Below are positions 34,078-41,992 of a stretch of 64,000 nt of DNA, piece by piece. The first letter of the stretch is position 1. Each line of letters begins with the position of its first letter. Source of the stretch: Streptomyces armeniacus (GTDB taxonomy: Bacteria > Actinomycetota > Actinomycetes > Streptomycetales > Streptomycetaceae). The stretch is taken from positions 5,137,367-5,201,366 of the forward strand of contig NZ_CP031320.1 in NCBI RefSeq assembly GCF_003355155.1, written 5' to 3'. Under the pieces are notes generated by a model. It was not told the DNA's origin, ran no database searches, and was given only the letters and a program-made list of their open reading frames with translations. A program made the translations under genes and the position numbers.

Positions 34078-34232
34078 AGGGGTGACCTCCGTAGTCGCAA
34101 GACGAGTGCGCCCGGGCCCGGCATGAAGCGCGGCCGGCAGCCCGCGGCGAGTCGGAGGTGACTGTAGGCCGGGGTCTTGGGGTGGGGTCCCCAAAGTCCG
34201 GGACCAGCACGCCCGTTGCCGTACGCGGCGCG

Positions 34233-35042
34233 TCAGCCGGCGCCGGTGGCCCCGCCGTCGAAGGTGCCCGACCACCCGAAGTCCTCGTCCATCAGGTTCA
34301 GGTCGGGCGGTACGAGGGTGGTCGACGTCACCAGCCCCTTCAGCAGGTTGTGCAGGAGGCTGTTGTCGGAGGGACGCTCCTCCGGCCTGTCGTGGATCAG
34401 CGGGTACGTGAAGCCGGTGCGGTGCAGACGGCGCCGTACGGCCTCCACGCGGTACTCGATCTTGCGGGCGGTCCAGCCGGCGTCCGGGCGGAGGTAGGCG
34501 AGCTGCTCGGCGGCCCTGCTGTAGGTCAGCGGCCGCGGGTCCGGCTCGTACTCCAGGTAGTGCTGGCCGAGAACCACCAGCAGCAGCCGCTCGTCGTCGC
34601 TGAGCGCCCACCGCTGCGGCTGTACGGTGTCCGCCCGGCGGCTGGGCACCGGGCCCTGGTCGTCGTGGTCCGCGACGTACAGCTCGACAAGGTGCTCCCG
34701 GTGGCCCGACCCCTTCACGAACAGGGGTGTGTAGCCGGTGGCGAGCGGCACCGGCTGGGACGTGGTGTGCAGCATGAGGCCTTGCGGCAGCCGTACGAGC
34801 TGCTGCCCGGTGTTGCGCAGCCACCAGGCCCCCTCGCGGTACGTCAGCTCCCCGTGCCGCCGGCTCACCCGCCGGTCGTCCATGCCGACGCCGAGGTCCG
34901 TGTCAGGCTTCTCGCCGCGTCCGAAGCGTACGGTCAGGCCCGGGCTCGGCGGGGCGGTGAGATCACCGTCGACCGTGCGCGCGTGCAGGGTGCGGGGCCG
35001 TCCGGGCGGGACACCGCGCGCCAGGCTGTCTGAGCCGCTCAT
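34233..35042 (-). CDS. FHA-domain protein
   Basis: A 269-residue protein. An N-terminal forkhead-associated domain (residues 38-95) shows GRGEKPDTDLGVGMDDRRVSRRHG, with the Arg, Ser and His that bind phosphothreonine. The C-terminal part holds a helical region (LSDDERLLLVVLGQHYL onward) resembling a winged-helix or DNA-binding-like fold, not identified. It is divergent from a Ser/Thr kinase gene and is the natural candidate for its phosphorylated partner. Confidence 0.85.
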   Translation of the reverse strand: MSGSDSLARGVPPGRPRTLHARTVDGDLTAPPSPGLTVRFGRGEKPDTDLGVGMDDRRVSRRHGELTYREGAWWLRNTGQQLVRLPQGLMLHTTSQPVPLATGYTPLFVKGSGHREHLVELYVADHDDQGPVPSRRADTVQPQRWALSDDERLLLVVLGQHYLEYEPDPRPLTYSRAAEQLAYLRPDAGWTARKIEYRVEAVRRRLHRTGFTYPLIHDRPEERPSDNSLLHNLLKGLVTSTTLVPPDLNLMDEDFGWSGTFDGGATGAG

Positions 35043-35357
35043 CGCCGTCTCCTCCAGGTCGTCGTGCCGCCGGGCTGCCGGGCCGCCCGGACGCAGGGCC
35101 GCCGTGCCGTGGTGCCGCCGGGCCGCCCGGACGCGGCGTTACGGCCATGGTCCACCCGTGGCCTCGGGACCCCTCCGGAAACAGGCGTGCTTTCGGCCAA
35201 TGCCTCGGTGGAATAAGACAGTTGCGCCGGCAGGTGTACGGGAGGGGCCCCGCCAAATGGGCTGTAAACGGAGAGTGCCACGGGCAGTACGCAGTACATT
35301 CGGTCCGCGTTCCGGGCAACTGCAGCGGTTCCGGCCTTTCGTGAGGGGAGTGTCGTA
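35043..35357. other. Divergent intergenic region, FHA gene and kinase gene
   Basis: The half nearest the FHA gene contains two copies of a GC-only stretch ending GGGCCGCCCGGACGC (near 35080 and 35120). The half nearest the kinase is less GC-rich (CAATGCCTCGGTGGAATAAG and TGTAAACGG) and probably holds the promoters. No ORF is supported. Confidence 0.5.
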
Positions 35358-37232
35358 GTGCACCGGGGGGAGAAGGTCGGCAAGTACCGGCTCACGGACG
35401 GTCCCGTCGAGGGCGGGAAGGGAGCCGTCTGGTTCGCCGAGGACACCGACCTCGGCCGCAAAGTCGTCCTGAAGCGCGCCCTGCCGGAGAGCAGCAGCCA
35501 GCGGGCCTTCGACGAGCTGCTGGCCGAGGCGCGCGCACTCGCGAGGTTCAGCCACCCGCACGTGGTCACCCTCTACGACGCCGTCCGTACGGGCAAGGAC
35601 AAGCGCGCCGCGTTCTGGCTGGTGATGGAGCACGTGGAGGGCGGCAGCCTGGACGTCCCGGTGAAGCTGGCCCCGGAGCACGCCGCGGGCATCGGCGCGC
35701 AGATCGCCGACGCGCTGGCCGCCCTGCACGCCAAGGGCCTCGTGCACTGCGACGTCAAGCCGGGCAACATCGTGGTCACCGAGGACCGCGTGGCGAAGCT
35801 GGCCGACTTCGGCGCCGCGCACCGCGTGGACTCCAGCGCGACGATCACGCCCAACGGGCCGCTCAGCCTCACCCCCGCCTATGCCGCCCCCGAGGCGTTC
35901 CGGGGAGCTCCCGAGCGGGCCTCCGACGTGTTCTCGCTGGGAGTCACGCTGTACGTGCTGACCACCGGTACGCCGCCGCTGCGCGGCCCCGGGCAGGCCG
36001 TACGGCTGGAGGCCATCAGCCCTCATCTCGGGCCGCTAGGCGCCCTGCTCACCGCGATGCTCCAGCCCGACCCGAGGAAGCGGCCCACCGCCGCCGCGGC
36101 ACACAGCGCGCTCGCGGAGCTCGCGGGAGAGGCACGGGACCTCGCGACGTTCCCGCTGGACATGGTCACCAAGGCCTACTCCCACACGGTCGTACAGACC
36201 AGGGCCCGGCCGGCCCCCTGGCACCGGTCCGCCTTCCTCCGGCACCGCCGGCTGCTGGCGGCCGGCGGTGCCGCCGCGGCGGCGCTGGCCGTCGCCCTGC
36301 CGGTGCTGCTGGCGAACATGCCCGGCGACGGGAACGACGACGGCAACGGCTCGTCCCCGACCGGGGCCCGCACCACGTCCGCGGCCTTCCTCGGCGACCC
36401 CCGTACGGCCGACCCCTGCTCGCTGCTGGACGCCACGGTCTTCGACTCGTACGAGGACGCCGAACTGGACCGCTACCAGGGCAACTTCAACCGCTGCGAC
36501 GTCGTCCTCCGGGAGAGCCGTACGGACGTGGTGGACGTCCGGGTGGAGCTCGACGCCGAGGAACTGCCGGAGGCGGAGAAGAGACGCACCACGGGCAGGG
36601 TCACGGTCGTCGAGCCCGCCGCCGAGGGCGACGAGTGCGAGCGGGCCCTGGCGGTGACGGGCACCCGCGCCAGCAGCCTGCGGATCACCGTGCTGGCGCG
36701 GGAGCCGGACAAGGTCAAGCAGGGGCTGTGCGAGACCGCCGATGTCGCCACGGGCGTCGCGGTCAAGGTGCTGAACCGCGGCCAGGTCCCCCGGCGTTCC
36801 CCGGACCTCACGCCCGCGTCGCTGGCGCACAAGGACGCGTGCACCCTGCTCGACGCGGCGGCGCTGGAGAAGGTGCCCGCCGTCGACGCCCGGGGCGCGG
36901 AGGCCGGCTTCGGGCACTGGGCCTGCCAGTGGAAGTCCACCACCAGCGAACTGGAGGTGGACGTCCAGTTCGACCAGGGCAAGCTGCCGAGCGGCAAGAA
37001 CGCCGAAGTGACCAGGCTGGGCGACCGCCAGGCCGTCGTCCTGCCGGACAGCGAGGGCCCCGGAGCCTGCCGCGTCGAGCTGGTCCACCGCCAGTACACG
37101 GGCCTGGACCGGGAGCAGGGCACCGAGCGGGTCGCCCTCATCGTCAAGGGGACGGGCCCCAAGGACATCGAACACTGCGACCTGGCCAAGGACCTGGCCA
37201 AGTCGGCCGCCGAGTCCATGTCCCCGGGCTGA
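35358..37232 (+). CDS. Membrane Ser/Thr protein kinase
   Basis: A 624-residue Hanks-type kinase. Catalytic domain 1-270: Lys39 in VVLKRAL, catalytic loop HCDVKPGN (130-137) with Cys replacing the usual Arg, and DFG at 150-152. One membrane helix follows near 293-316 (AAAAALAVALPVLLANM), then a roughly 300-residue extracellular part with two repeats, each opening with a DPC/DAC-SLLD-like motif and paired cysteines. The HCD in place of HRD marks an RD-minus kinase that may not need activation-loop phosphorylation. GTG start after GAGGGGAG. Divergent from the FHA gene. Confidence 0.9.
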   Translation: MHRGEKVGKYRLTDGPVEGGKGAVWFAEDTDLGRKVVLKRALPESSSQRAFDELLAEARALARFSHPHVVTLYDAVRTGKDKRAAFWLVMEHVEGGSLDVPVKLAPEHAAGIGAQIADALAALHAKGLVHCDVKPGNIVVTEDRVAKLADFGAAHRVDSSATITPNGPLSLTPAYAAPEAFRGAPERASDVFSLGVTLYVLTTGTPPLRGPGQAVRLEAISPHLGPLGALLTAMLQPDPRKRPTAAAAHSALAELAGEARDLATFPLDMVTKAYSHTVVQTRARPAPWHRSAFLRHRRLLAAGGAAAAALAVALPVLLANMPGDGNDDGNGSSPTGARTTSAAFLGDPRTADPCSLLDATVFDSYEDAELDRYQGNFNRCDVVLRESRTDVVDVRVELDAEELPEAEKRRTTGRVTVVEPAAEGDECERALAVTGTRASSLRITVLAREPDKVKQGLCETADVATGVAVKVLNRGQVPRRSPDLTPASLAHKDACTLLDAAALEKVPAVDARGAEAGFGHWACQWKSTTSELEVDVQFDQGKLPSGKNAEVTRLGDRQAVVLPDSEGPGACRVELVHRQYTGLDREQGTERVALIVKGTGPKDIEHCDLAKDLAKSAAESMSPG

Positions 37233-37264
37233 CGGACGGGGCGGCCGGCCGGCCCCGGGCGGGT

Positions 37265-37738
37265 TCAGCCGCCGTCGGCTTCCCGGCGCAGGGTGTCGGC
37301 GATGCGGTTGAGCGCGGCGCCGAGATGGCGGCGCTGAGCGGCGCTGAGCGGATCGAACACGAGCCGCTTCACCTGAGCGACGTGTTCCGGCGCGCTCTCG
37401 ACGAGCTTCTGCCGTCCGGCGTCGGCCAGGGTGGCGAGGGTGTAGCGGCCGTCGCCGGGGTCGGGCCGGCGGGCGACCCAGCCGCGGGCCTCGAAGCGGT
37501 CCATCACCTTCGACAGCCGGGGCTGGGTGCTGTCGCAGACGCGGGCCAGGTCGCTGAGGCGCATCGTGGCCTCGTCGGCCGTGGACAGCCGGGCCAGCAC
37601 CCCGTACTCGAAGTTGGAGATGCCCGCGTCTCGCTGGAGCTGGCGGTCGAGGGCCGCCGGGAGGGCGATGACGACCGTGAGGAGCTCCTGCCACAGGTCC
37701 TGCTGGCTGTCGTCGAGCCAGGGCGACTGGGTGTTCAT
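37265..37738 (-). CDS. MarR family transcriptional regulator
   Basis: A 157-residue winged-helix protein. The DNA-binding part reads MRLSDLARVCDSTQPRLSKVM with the wing RPDPGDGRYTLATL. Start ATG uses GAGG close upstream; two other in-frame ATGs lie 9 and 12 nt further and would start inside the operator. It faces an oxidoreductase gene across 140 bp that carries four copies of one palindrome, so it should repress both genes until an inducer binds. Confidence 0.88.
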   Translation of the reverse strand: MNTQSPWLDDSQQDLWQELLTVVIALPAALDRQLQRDAGISNFEYGVLARLSTADEATMRLSDLARVCDSTQPRLSKVMDRFEARGWVARRPDPGDGRYTLATLADAGRQKLVESAPEHVAQVKRLVFDPLSAAQRRHLGAALNRIADTLRREADGG

Positions 37739-37750
37739 GAGCCTCATCAT

Positions 37751-37844
37751 ACTTGCCCCGGCAACTCGGATCACTTGCCTGAGCAACTCACGATGGGTTA
37801 CTTTTCACTTGCCTGGGCAAGTGAAAATGCTTGCCCAGGCAAGT
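37751..37844. promoter_or_regulatory. Array of four MarR-type operators
   Basis: Sites with consensus ACTTGCCnnGGCAAGT lie at 37751-37766, 37773-37788, 37807-37822 and 37829-37844. The third (ACTTGCCTGGGCAAGT) is perfect and its symmetry extends four bases further each side; the two left sites end in CAACT. Starts are 22, 34 and 22 bp apart, i.e. two pairs, each pair on about two helical turns. Confidence 0.9.
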
Positions 37845-37878
37845 GACAGAGCTGGCGACACCCCTGGAGGAAAGTGCC

Positions 37879-38814
37879 ATGAAGGCAATGCGTTTCCACG
37901 AGTTCGGCAGCAGTGAGGTCCTGCGCTACGAGGAGGTCGACCGCCCGGTGCCCGGCGCCGGGCAGGTGCTGGTACGGGTGGCGGCCACGTCGTTCAACCC
38001 GGTCGACGACCACATCCGCGCCGGCGTACTGGCCGGGATGATCCCGATCGCCCTCCCGTACGTGCCGGGAATCGACCTCGCGGGCACCGTCGCCGAGCTC
38101 GGCGAGGACGTGACGGGCCTGGAGACCGGCGATCCGGTCGTGGCGATGCTGCCCCTCGACTCCGCCGGCGGCGCCGCCGAGTACGCGCTCGCCCCGGCCG
38201 GGTCCCTGGCCCCGGCGCCCCGGACGACCGGGCTGGCCGACGCCGCGGCACTGCCGCTGACCGGCCTGGCGGCCTGGCAGACGGCGTTCGAGCTCGCGGA
38301 GTTGAAGCCCGGTCAGCGCGTCCTGGTCAACGGGGCGGGCGGCGCGGTGGGCAGCCTCGTGGTGCAACTCGCCGTCGACGCGGGCGCGCGGGTGACTGCC
38401 GTGGACGCGCCGCAGCACGCCGACCGCCTCCGGGGCTACGGCGCGGACCGGGTCCTCGGCCCCCTCGACCTCGCCGCGGGTCCGGCTGCCGCGGACGGCC
38501 CGTACGAGGCCGTGGTGAACCACGTACGCCTGGCTCCGGAGGAGCTCGCACAGCTGACGGCCTACGTCGCCGACGGCGGGGTCGCCGCCAGCTCGGCCGG
38601 CCCGGTTCCCGAGGACACCGCCCGGGGGGTTCGCAGCGCGAGCCTGTGGGTGCGCAGCGACGGAGCCCAACTGGCCGAGCTGGTCACGAAGCTGGACGCC
38701 GGCACGCTCGGGCTCCACGTCGCCGCCCGCCGCCCGGTGGCCGAACTGGCCGCCGTCCACGCGGACGCCGGTGCCGGGAAGCTGCCCGGCAAGACGGTCG
38801 TACTCGCCCCCTGA
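37879..38814 (+). CDS. NADP-dependent quinone oxidoreductase-like protein (MDR superfamily)
   Basis: A 311-residue zinc-free medium-chain reductase. It begins MKAMRFHEFGSSEVLRYEEV and has the substrate loop ATSFNPVDDHIRAG, LPYVPGIDLAG, and the nucleotide loop VLVNGAGGAVGSLVVQLA. No structural zinc cysteines are seen. The preferred ATG follows GGAGGAAA. Members reduce quinones or enones and are often induced by electrophiles, which suits control by the divergent MarR protein. Confidence 0.9.
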   Translation: MKAMRFHEFGSSEVLRYEEVDRPVPGAGQVLVRVAATSFNPVDDHIRAGVLAGMIPIALPYVPGIDLAGTVAELGEDVTGLETGDPVVAMLPLDSAGGAAEYALAPAGSLAPAPRTTGLADAAALPLTGLAAWQTAFELAELKPGQRVLVNGAGGAVGSLVVQLAVDAGARVTAVDAPQHADRLRGYGADRVLGPLDLAAGPAAADGPYEAVVNHVRLAPEELAQLTAYVADGGVAASSAGPVPEDTARGVRSASLWVRSDGAQLAELVTKLDAGTLGLHVAARRPVAELAAVHADAGAGKLPGKTVVLAP

Positions 38815-38862
38815 CCGCGCCTCTGCGTACGCCTGAGCGCGGCGGCGCCGCCGCTCACGCAC

Positions 38863-38896
38863 GCTGCCCCGGGACGCCGAAGCGTCCCGGGGCAGC
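38863..38896. terminator. Perfect bidirectional terminator hairpin
   Basis: GCTGCCCCGGGACGC and its exact complement flank a CGAA tetraloop, between the convergent oxidoreductase and Cache-protein genes. Confidence 0.85.
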
Positions 38897-38913
38897 ACCG
38901 GACGTCCCCGCGT

Positions 38914-39657
38914 TCAGGCCCGCAGGAGCGAGACCTTCCACGGCAGGCCCGCGCAGCCGCGCCCGGCGGAATCCCGTACGGGGACCTCCGACCAGGCGCT
39001 GTCCAGTTCGCGCTCCTCGACCAGTGAACCGGCGATCTTCTGCGGTGTGTTCGAGGCAACGACCCGCCCGGTCGCGTTGACCAGCGCCGCCGGCGGCCCG
39101 GCCGCCCCGATCGCGCCGAGCAGCAGCGACTCGAACGCGTCGGCCCGGATGTCCGTGGCCGCCACCCCGAGGAAGTGCTCACCGCAGCGCACCGGGTTGG
39201 CGAGCGTGAGCATGTACTCGTCGGTGCCCGAGTAGTCCACGTAGGGGCCGACGACCACCCGGTCCCCGGTCTTCCGCGGCAGGGCGAACCACGCGGCGGA
39301 GGGGTAGTCGTAGAAGCCGACGCTGGCCGGGTCGTGGTCCACCTCGAGGAACGCGGGCGGGCCGTCGGGCCGGTTCTGCCACCACTCCAGCCAGTGCGAC
39401 CGGTCCGCGAGCACGTCCTCGGCGAGGATCACGCCGGTGCCGGCGATCAGCTTGGGGTGCTCCCGCAGCCGTGCGAAGACCGGCTCCCGCAGTGCGGTGA
39501 GCTCGTGGGCGCGCAGCGCTCGTCCGTCGGCCCGCGACTGCTCGTGCAGTGCGCGCAGCCGGTCGGCCAGCAGGTCGAGCCAGCCGAAGGCGTCGTCCAG
39601 TACCGCGGTGACCCGGCCGGCCGCGGTACGGATCTCCACGCGTCGAGTCTCGGTCAC
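38914..39657 (-). CDS. Soluble Cache-domain ligand-binding protein
   Basis: A 247-residue protein with no membrane segment or signal peptide. Residues 50-200 form a Cache/PDC-like sensor fold: PKLIAGTGVILAEDVL, HWLEWWQ, then GFYDYPSAAWFALPRKTG and GPYVDYSGTDEYMLTLANPV. Cache domains normally sit outside the membrane on receptors, so a free cytosolic one is odd. It is transcribed with the GntR regulator upstream, about 100 bp away. It probably binds the substrate or product of the catabolic operon, perhaps presenting it to the regulator; that is inference. Confidence 0.8.
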   Translation of the reverse strand: MTETRRVEIRTAAGRVTAVLDDAFGWLDLLADRLRALHEQSRADGRALRAHELTALREPVFARLREHPKLIAGTGVILAEDVLADRSHWLEWWQNRPDGPPAFLEVDHDPASVGFYDYPSAAWFALPRKTGDRVVVGPYVDYSGTDEYMLTLANPVRCGEHFLGVAATDIRADAFESLLLGAIGAAGPPAALVNATGRVVASNTPQKIAGSLVEERELDSAWSEVPVRDSAGRGCAGLPWKVSLLRA

Positions 39658-39755
39658 TCCTCGCCCCACTTCCCGGGTCCGCGGATGTCCTGCGCCGCCG
39701 TTCTCACGAGCCTGCCGTTCCCACGAGCCTGCCGTGCTCACTGGCCGGCCCCTTC

Positions 39756-40505
39756 TCACGAGCCGGCGAGCCGGAGATGGAACTCGATCAGCCGGTCGAC
39801 GCCGCGCCCGATGTGCCGCTCCACGATAGAGCGTGCGCGTGTCCCCTGGCCCCCCTCGATGGCCCGCAAAATCTCCAGGTGCTCGGCGACCGCCTCCCGG
39901 TGCGGTACGGCCTCCCCTGAGGGCATCCACAGCAGCTCGCCGATCTCCCCCTGCAGGGCGATCTCCTGGCGCGTGAGCCGGGAGGACTGCGCGGCCGCGG
40001 CGGTCTCGATGTGGAAGCGGCCGTCCGCCCGCCGGCGGTCACCCGGCGTACGCGCCGACTCCAGCCGCTCCACCAGCCCGTGCAGGGTGGCGACGTCGTC
40101 CGGTCCGGCGCGTTCGGCCGCCAGGAGTGCGGCGGTCCCCGCGATCGCGGTGTGCTGGTCACCGATCTCGCGCAGCTCGTGCACGCTGAGCTCCCGCAGC
40201 GTCCTGCGCAGCCGCTCCAGCGAGGCCTCCGCGGGCGAGCGCGCGAAGCTGCCGCCACCCCTCCCCCGCCGGGTCTCCACGAGGCCTTCGTGCCGCAGAG
40301 TGGACAGCGCTTCGCGCAGTGTGACGGTGGCGACTTTGAGCTGTGCGGCCAGGTCGCTCTCGCGCGGCAGCTGCTCGCCGTCGCCGATCAGGCCGAGGGC
40401 GATGGCCTCGCTCAGCCTGCGGGCCACCACCTCGGCGCGGCCGCCGTCCTCCAGCGGCGCGAAGACCGCGTACCGCGCCGCACCGGACACGCCGTTGTCG
40501 TCCAC
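39756..40505 (-). CDS. FadR-type GntR family transcriptional regulator
   Basis: A 249-residue regulator with an N-terminal winged helix (PRESDLAAQLKVATVTLREAL) and a C-terminal all-helical FCD-like effector domain. Its metal-site residues are not all obvious. GTG chosen because AGGAGG lies 5 nt upstream; the GTG two codons earlier is inside that box. Divergent from the Fe-S protein operon, with an AT-rich palindrome between them. It likely represses the catabolic genes in the absence of substrate. Confidence 0.9.
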   Translation of the reverse strand: MDDNGVSGAARYAVFAPLEDGGRAEVVARRLSEAIALGLIGDGEQLPRESDLAAQLKVATVTLREALSTLRHEGLVETRRGRGGGSFARSPAEASLERLRRTLRELSVHELREIGDQHTAIAGTAALLAAERAGPDDVATLHGLVERLESARTPGDRRRADGRFHIETAAAAQSSRLTRQEIALQGEIGELLWMPSGEAVPHREAVAEHLEILRAIEGGQGTRARSIVERHIGRGVDRLIEFHLRLAGS

Positions 40506-40613
40506 GCGCACCTCCTACGCCCCTTCGCCCCTCTGCCCCTTCGCCCGGCGGACGTTGTCCGGTCTTGAGTCTGCGGCACTGCCGCGCCGATTCGTGTACC
40601 GGGGGTTGCGATT

Positions 40614-40628
40614 TGAAATATGGTTTCA
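40614..40628. promoter_or_regulatory. AT-rich palindrome, probable GntR operator
   Basis: TGAAATATGGTTTCA has TGAAA and TTTCA arms around 5 bp and lies about 105 bp before the Fe-S protein gene, in the middle of the divergent region. It is the most AT-rich patch there. Confidence 0.6.
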
Positions 40629-40732
40629 TACCTTTACGTCGGGCCGGTGACCCAGGTCACTCCCGGCGCCGAACCGGTCGTACCGAACTGCTGCCCACCA
40701 CGGCGTTCCCGCGCCGCCCTTGGAGTGGACCC

Positions 40733-41992
40733 ATGACCGAAACCCCCGCGGAACACGAAACGGAAGCGCCACCTGCGTCCGGCGGCCAGGGTGGTACCGA
40801 GGAATTCGTCCAGCATTGGCGCAACGCCGCGTACAACTGCTTCTCCTCAGGCCACAAGTTCTGCCGCGAGGTCTGCCCGGTCATGCAGGTGACCCGGAAC
40901 GAGTCGTGGACGCCGACCGCGTTCCACGCCAATGTCGTGGCGATGGAGAAGGGCGAGCTGGAGATCGCCGACATCGCAGAGGACTACGTGAACTGCACCG
41001 GTTGCGGCGCCTGCGAACTGCGCTGCCCCAACACCCTGTTCACCGGCGACTTCTACCGGTTCCGCACCCGCACCGTGGATCTCGTGAAGGCGGTGCGCGC
41101 GCTCGCCGTGGACAACGGCGTGCACCAGCAGGGGTGGCAGCGCTGGAACCTGCTCACCGACGAGCGCACCCACGAGCCCGTGCTCGGTGACGTCCCGGTC
41201 AGCCAGGAGCACGTACGCGACTGGTCGGACGGGCTGAACCTGCCCGTCGGCGGCGAGACCGTCCTGTTCGTGGACTGCGAGGCGGCGTTCTACCGCACCT
41301 CGGTCCCCCGCGCCGTGGCGCAGCTCCTCCAGCGCGCCGACTACGAGTTCGGGCTGATGAACGAGCAGTGGTGCTGCGGCGGGCCCGCCGCGGAGATGGG
41401 CTACACCGAGCAGGCGAAACGGTTCGCCCGGCACAACCTGGACGACTGGCGGGCCGCCGGCGTCAGGCGCGTGCTGGTGCTCGACCCGCACGACTACATC
41501 ACCTTCACCGAGGACTACCCCGCGTACTTCGGCGACGAGTACGACATCGAGATCGTGCTGGTCGTCGAGCTGCTCGCGGAGATGATCCGGGACGGCAGGC
41601 TGACCCCGTCCGTTCCCGTGGACCGGACCGTCACGTACCACGACCCCTGCCGGCTCAACAAGCGGAAGGGGATCTGGAAGGAGCCGCGGGAGGTGCTCTC
41701 CGCGATCCCCGGACTCGTCTTCCACGACGTCGACCGCGTGACCCAGTGGTCGTACTGCTCCGGAGGCGGCGGAGGGCTGCCGGTCGAGAAGCCCGAACTC
41801 ACCGCGAGGATCAGCGAGTCCAGGGTGGAGAAGGCGGCCGGGCTCGGCGTGGACACCCTGGTCTCGGCGTGCCCCTGGTCGGAGCGCCCGCTGAGCGAGG
41901 CGGGCGACGCGAGGCAGATCGACGTGGTCGACATCCACGAACTGCTCGCCGAGTCGCTCGGCATCGAGGTCGGGGGGAGTCGGGGACGATGA
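40733..41992 (+). CDS. Iron-sulfur protein with CCG domains (GlcF/HdrD type)
   Basis: A 419-residue protein. An N-terminal ferredoxin-like part has FCREVCPV and CTGCGACELRCPN, so one or two clusters, and two cysteine-rich domains follow: EQWCCGGPAAEMG near 217 and YHDPCRL with YCSGGGGGLP near 305-345. This is the electron-transfer subunit plan seen in glycolate oxidase (GlcF) and lactate-utilisation complexes. Its stop overlaps the start of the FAD oxidase gene (ATGA), so the two form a complex. GGAG precedes the ATG. Confidence 0.88.
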   Translation: MTETPAEHETEAPPASGGQGGTEEFVQHWRNAAYNCFSSGHKFCREVCPVMQVTRNESWTPTAFHANVVAMEKGELEIADIAEDYVNCTGCGACELRCPNTLFTGDFYRFRTRTVDLVKAVRALAVDNGVHQQGWQRWNLLTDERTHEPVLGDVPVSQEHVRDWSDGLNLPVGGETVLFVDCEAAFYRTSVPRAVAQLLQRADYEFGLMNEQWCCGGPAAEMGYTEQAKRFARHNLDDWRAAGVRRVLVLDPHDYITFTEDYPAYFGDEYDIEIVLVVELLAEMIRDGRLTPSVPVDRTVTYHDPCRLNKRKGIWKEPREVLSAIPGLVFHDVDRVTQWSYCSGGGGGLPVEKPELTARISESRVEKAAGLGVDTLVSACPWSERPLSEAGDARQIDVVDIHELLAESLGIEVGGSRGR

